Shown one piece after another: positions 5,954 to 8,581 of a stretch of DNA of 8,581 nucleotides; position 1 is the first letter of the stretch; the number at the start of each line of letters is the position of its first letter. Location of the stretch: the NCBI GenBank assembly GCA_004562975.1, contig SFQP01000116.1:1-8581 (forward strand). The letters run 5' to 3'. The notes beneath the pieces were generated by a model, which was given only the letters and a program-made list of their open reading frames with translations, searched no databases and was not told the origin of the DNA. The position numbers were made by a program, and so were the translations under genes. This DNA comes from a bacterium (GTDB taxonomy: Bacteria; Bacteroidota; Bacteroidia; Bacteroidales; Bacteroidaceae).

Positions 5954-6028
5954 ATAGGCTGCGGCTCGGCAAAGAAAACAAAATCCTTTGGCTTTTCTTT
6001 TCTTTGCTCTCGCCTTGCACTATCTTTG
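5954..6028 (+). repeat. Hairpin repeat unit B3 (promoter-bearing)
   Basis: The constant left arm is the same as in B1 and B2. The core arms at 5969-5983 and 5993-6007 pair over 15 positions with one mismatch and share the loop TCCTTTGG with the A units. The unit ends TATCTTTG immediately before miaB. Units B1, B2 and B3 start exactly 81 nt apart. Confidence 0.85.
6021..6028 (+). promoter_or_regulatory. -7 promoter box TATCTTTG for miaB
   Basis: This is an exact TAnnTTTG match ending 8 nt before the miaB ATG, so the predicted leader is only about 2-5 nt. The -33 region is weak: the closest TTTG (6003-6006) is 14 nt upstream. The box is the right end of repeat unit B3. Confidence 0.5.
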
Positions 6029-6036
6029 TCCCCAAT

Positions 6037-7349
6037 ATGAAGCATCTTTGGATTGAAACCTACGGCTGCCAGATGAATGTGGCTGACAGCGAAGTAGTGG
6101 CCTCCGTGATGCGGATGGCCGGCTACGAACCTTGCGATAACATCGACGAGGCGGATGCCGTGTTCCTCAACACGTGCTCCGTACGCGATAATGCGGAACA
6201 GAAAATCATTCACCGATTGGAAGCACTCAACGCCTTGCGACGAAAAGGACGGAAACTCATCGTGGGGGTGCTGGGATGTATGGCCGAACGGGTGAAGGAG
6301 GGTCTGCTCAACGAACACGGTGCCGACCTCGTGGCGGGACCGGACGCTTACCTCTCCCTGCCCGACCTCATCGCACAGGCCGAAGCCGGACAGAAGGCTA
6401 TCAACATCGAAATGTGGTGCCGGAACGCTACTGCGGCAGCCGCATCTCGGGCTTCGTGAGCATCATGCGCGGATGCAACAACTTCTGCCATTACTGCATC
6501 GTGCCCTATACCCGGGGCCGCGAACGCTCGCGCGACGTGGAGAGCATCCTGCGTGAGGTGGCCGACCTCCAGACGCGGGGCTACAAGGAAGTGACGCTGC
6601 TGGGGCAGAATGTGAACTCTTACCGCTGGGAACCGGCCACGGCGGACGAACCGGCCATCACCTTTCCCGAACTGCTGCGCCGCGTGGCGCGGGCGGTGCC
6701 TGATATGCGCATCCGCTTCAGCACGTCGCACCCGAAGGACATGAGCGACGATACGTTGCGCGTCATCGCCGAGGAGCCGAACGTGTGCCGCCATATCCAC
6801 TTGCCCGTACAAAGCGGCTCAAACCGTATTCTCAAACTCATGAACCGCAAATATACCCGCGAGTGGTACTTGGACCGCGTGGCAGCTATCCGGCGCATCG
6901 TGCCCGACTGCGGCCTGTCCACGGACATCTTTGCCGGCTACTGCTCGGAAACGGAGGAGGACCACCGGCTTTCGCTCTCGCTCATGCGCGAATGCGGGTA
7001 CGACTCGGCCTTCATGTTCAAATACAGCGAACGGCCCGGCACTTATGCTTCGCGCCACCTGACGGACGACGTGCCGGAGGAGGAGAAGGTGCGGCGACTG
7101 GAGGAGCTGATTGCGTTGCAGAACGAGCTGAGCGCGGAGAGCAACGCGCGGTGCATCGGAAAGACTTACGAGGTGCTGGTGGAAGGGGTGAGCAAGCGCT
7201 CGCGCGAACAACTCTTCGGACGCACGGAGCAGAACAAGGTGGTGGTGTTCGACCGGGGGAACCACCGGCCGGGCGAACGGGTGTGGCTGCGCATCACCGA
7301 AGCCTCCAGCGCCACGCTCAAGGGTGTGGAGACCGCACCGGAAGCATAG
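6037..7349 (+). pseudogene. miaB: MiaB tRNA methylthiotransferase, split by a short deletion/frameshift
   Basis: MiaB is a radical-SAM enzyme with two iron-sulfur clusters that adds the 2-methylthio group to i6A37 of tRNAs reading codons that start with U. The N-terminal domain shows IETYGCQMN (Cys11), [12 protein letters not shown] (Cys47) and GVLGCMAER (Cys81), the auxiliary cluster ligands. The radical-SAM motif RGCNNFCHYC lies at 6471-6497, followed by VPYTRGRERSR, SGSNRILKLMNRKYTREWY and a C-terminal TRAM domain ending SSATLKGVETAPEA. The frame is clean from ATG 6037 to GAA at 6409-6411 (residue 125, AINIE), then continues one frame away from GTG at 6414 ([14 protein letters not shown]). 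Relatives, as I recall, have about nine more residues here, so roughly 25 nt appear missing. Unrepaired, translation ends at 6459 without the radical-SAM domain. The alternative upstream TTG at 6004 is inside the repeat. Confidence 0.88.
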
Positions 7350-7370
7350 CTCCCAACGCCAACTGACATA

Positions 7371-7444
7371 GCCGGGAGCACGCATTGGCCACCCGCACAG
7401 GCTTCTCTTCCTGTGGGTTTCCCATGCGTGCCCCCGGCCTTTTT
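7371..7444 (+). terminator. Strong terminator after miaB
   Basis: GCCGGG-A-GCACGCAT (7371-7385) pairs with ATGCGTGC-C-CCCGGC (7424-7438), 14 pairs with one mismatch. An inner stem CACAGG/CCTGTG closes the middle. TTTTT (7440-7444) follows. It lies 22 nt after the miaB stop. Confidence 0.8.
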
Positions 7445-7489
7445 CGTGCCTTTCCATATTGTAATTTCCATACCCCACTATCATACAAC

Positions 7490-7524
7490 AAAAAAGGACA
7501 GCGCGAATTACTTCGAACTGTCCT
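7490..7524 (-). terminator. Minus-strand terminator-like hairpin
   Basis: AGGACAG (7495-7501) and CTGTCCT (7518-7524) form a perfect stem with an inner CGAA/TTCG. On the minus strand the stem is followed by a run of T (complement of 7490-7494). It would be a second stop for transcription coming from typA. Confidence 0.55.
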
Positions 7525-7582
7525 AACAATGAAAAAAATGACGTTAAGTACTCGCGGGCTACCTACTTCCCGCAGATGGGGT

Positions 7583-7621
7583 AAAGGGTTGGAGCGGAAC
7601 AAGATCCGTCCCAACCCTTTT
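7583..7621 (+). terminator. Plus-strand terminator-like hairpin
   Basis: AAAGGGTTGG (7583-7592) and CCAACCCTTT (7611-7620) are perfectly complementary over 10 bp, with CGGA/TCCG inside and a short T-run (TTTT, 7618-7621) at the end. No plus-strand gene or consensus promoter lies directly upstream apart from the already terminated miaB. Confidence 0.5.
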
Positions 7622-7623
7622 AT

Positions 7624-7641
7624 ACCGCCGAAGGCGGTTTT
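7624..7641 (+). terminator. Small hairpin ACCGCC-GAA-GGCGGT with T-run
   Basis: A perfect 6-bp stem with a 3-nt loop is followed by TTT (four T's counting the last stem base). It directly follows the previous hairpin, so the two form a double terminator-like arrangement. Confidence 0.5.
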
Positions 7642-7729
7642 CAGGGGGGTAGAAGGTGCAGAAAGGGGGTGCGGAAGGCGGAAAAGAGGGATGGGAAGCG
7701 GCGGGAGGGGAGGTAAAAGGGCGGAAAAG

Positions 7730-7772
7730 AAAAACAGTCCGGAACTGTTGGCGTACAGATTCCGGACTGTTT
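7730..7772 (-). terminator. Terminator of typA (minus strand)
   Basis: AAACAGTCCGGAA (7732-7744) and TTCCGGACTGTTT (7760-7772) are perfectly complementary over 13 bp. On the minus strand the hairpin is followed by TTTTTCTTTTCC. It lies about 80 nt downstream of the typA stop. Confidence 0.8.
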
Positions 7773-7854
7773 GGGATATGGGGAAAAATATGTTTTCCGA
7801 AGAAAGGATAAGATGCGCTGCGCCGTGGTGACGGCGGTCAGGAACGGCAGAACG

Positions 7855-8581
7855 TCAGTCCCTGCCGGCGCGCTTGCGGGCCAAGTGGTCGAGGATGATT
7901 TTGCGCATACGCATGGACTTGGGGGTAACCTCCACGTATTCGTCCTCCTTGATGTACTCCAATGCCTCTTCGAGAGAGAAGATGACGGGGGGCACGATGC
8001 GTGCCTTGTCGTCGGCGCCGGAGGCGCGCATATTGGTGAGCTGCTTAGCCTTGGTTACGTTCACCACGAGGTCGTTGTCGTGGACGTGTTCGCCCACCAC
8101 CTGTCCGGCATAGACCTCGTCCTGCGGGTTGATGAAGAAGCGGCCACGGTCCTGCAGGTGGTCAATGGCATAGGCAAAGGCCGTACCGGCTTCGAGCGAA
8201 ATCATGGAGCCGTTCTGCCGGCGGGTAATGTCTCCCTTGTAAGGCTGGTAGTTCTTGAAGCGGTGGGCCATGATGGCTTCGCCCTGCGAGGCGGTGAGCA
8301 CGTTGGTACGAAGCCCGATGATGCCGCGCGAGGGAATGTCGAACTCGATGTCCACCCTTTCGCCCAGACTCTGCATGGAAGTCATCTCGCCCTTACGGCG
8401 CGTGACCATGTCAATCATCTTTGACGCAAATTCTTCGGGCACATTGATGGTGAGTTCTTCGATGGGTTCGCACTTCTGGCCGTCGATTTCCTTGTAAATC
8501 ACCTGCGGCTGTCCCACTTGCAGCTCGTAGCCTTCGCGCCGCATGGTCTCCACGAGGATAGAGAGGTGCAGCACGCCGCGT
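7855..8581 (-). CDS. typA: Translational GTPase TypA/BipA, C-terminal part (partial)
   Basis: The gene enters from the right edge on the minus strand; about 241 codons to the stop (TGA, complement of 7855-7857) are visible, against roughly 600 in full-length TypA. TypA/BipA is a ribosome-associated GTPase of the EF-G family involved in ribosome assembly and in stress and cold adaptation. The visible part starts in the RGVLHLSILVETMRREGYEL stretch, continues through VGQPQVIYKEIDG and SRGIIGLRTNVLTASQGEAIM (EF-G-like domain V region), and ends with the TypA-specific C-terminal domain (SLEEALEYIKEDEYVEVTPKSMRMRK). The GTPase domain and promoter are outside the window. The gene converges on miaB, and a strong minus-strand terminator follows it. 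Confidence 0.95.
   Translation of the reverse strand, partial: RGVLHLSILVETMRREGYELQVGQPQVIYKEIDGQKCEPIEELTINVPEEFASKMIDMVTRRKGEMTSMQSLGERVDIEFDIPSRGIIGLRTNVLTASQGEAIMAHRFKNYQPYKGDITRRQNGSMISLEAGTAFAYAIDHLQDRGRFFINPQDEVYAGQVVGEHVHDNDLVVNVTKAKQLTNMRASGADDKARIVPPVIFSLEEALEYIKEDEYVEVTPKSMRMRKIILDHLARKRAGRD

Larger units (their letters stand above)
7350..7854. other. Convergent intergenic region between miaB and typA
   Basis: I see no convincing gene in these 505 nt. It is a series of hairpins: the miaB terminator, a minus-strand terminator-like hairpin (7490-7524), GCGGG/CCCGC (7554-7558/7569-7573), two plus-strand terminator-like hairpins (7583-7621 and 7624-7641), a 92-nt purine-rich tract (7643-7734), the typA terminator (7730-7772) and a small GGAAAA/TTTTCC hairpin (7782-7798). 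The ORF at 7385-7831 crosses all of these and has no recognisable protein character. Confidence 0.6.

Noticed and set aside
5792..6028. CRISPR-like array because of regular 81-nt spacing
   Set aside because: The variable parts are self-complementary cores, not unrelated spacers, and there are no cas genes.
5595..6318. Minus-strand ORFs with repeated peptides (VQGESKEK..., DSARREQRK...)
   Set aside because: The repetition comes from the hairpin units being a multiple of 3 long; frames overlap the lipoprotein and miaB coding strands.
6404..6459. Programmed ribosomal frameshift joining the two miaB frames
   Set aside because: No slippery heptamer or stimulating stem is visible and family residues are missing at the junction, which fits a deletion better.
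7385..7831. 148-codon plus-strand ORF after miaB
   Set aside because: It runs through five hairpins and the purine-rich tract and is low-complexity (Gly/Arg/Lys).

Overview
The window looks like chromosomal DNA of the order Bacteroidales, perhaps Prevotellaceae-like. The proteins resemble Bacteroides/Prevotella versions of SecDF, sialate O-acetylesterase, malate dehydrogenase, MiaB and TypA. The gene starts lack clear Shine-Dalgarno sequences, and several promoters carry the Bacteroidetes -7 box TAnnTTTG. All family assignments are from recognition by eye; nothing was searched.

Layout. 1-104 is the 3' end of secDF, closed by a terminator. 181-916 has no gene. It holds a roughly 415-bp segment bracketed by ~56-bp imperfect inverted repeats and many TTCAC/GTGAA words. 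917-1082 is a pair of long hairpin repeats whose right end supplies a TATCTTTG box just before an SGNH sialate O-acetylesterase gene (1116-2575). That gene is split by an apparent internal deletion with frameshift near 1826. 2763-3758 is an intact malate dehydrogenase with its own promoter and terminator. 3830-4680 has no convincing protein gene. It contains a good promoter with a short terminator-ended transcript (about 3977-4037), then a candidate ~400-nt structured RNA (about 4176-4578) with its own -7 box, nested long-range helices and terminator. 4684-5757 encodes a DUF4595-like lipoprotein with a surface-export signal. 5792-6028 holds three more hairpin repeats, the last providing a TATCTTTG box only 8 nt before the miaB start. 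miaB (6037-7349) is also broken by an apparent short internal deletion with frameshift near 6412. 7350-7854 is a convergent intergenic region with terminators for both strands and a purine-rich tract. 7855-8581 is the 3' part of typA on the minus strand.

The genes are mostly single housekeeping units and do not form one pathway. The most unusual content is non-coding: (i) a hairpin repeat family whose inner arms differ between copies yet stay self-complementary, and whose outer arm contains a promoter box; (ii) an unassigned ~400-nt structured RNA candidate; (iii) the inverted-repeat-bracketed element upstream of the esterase. Two otherwise clean genes carry the same kind of lesion, so either recent decay or an assembly fault must be considered.
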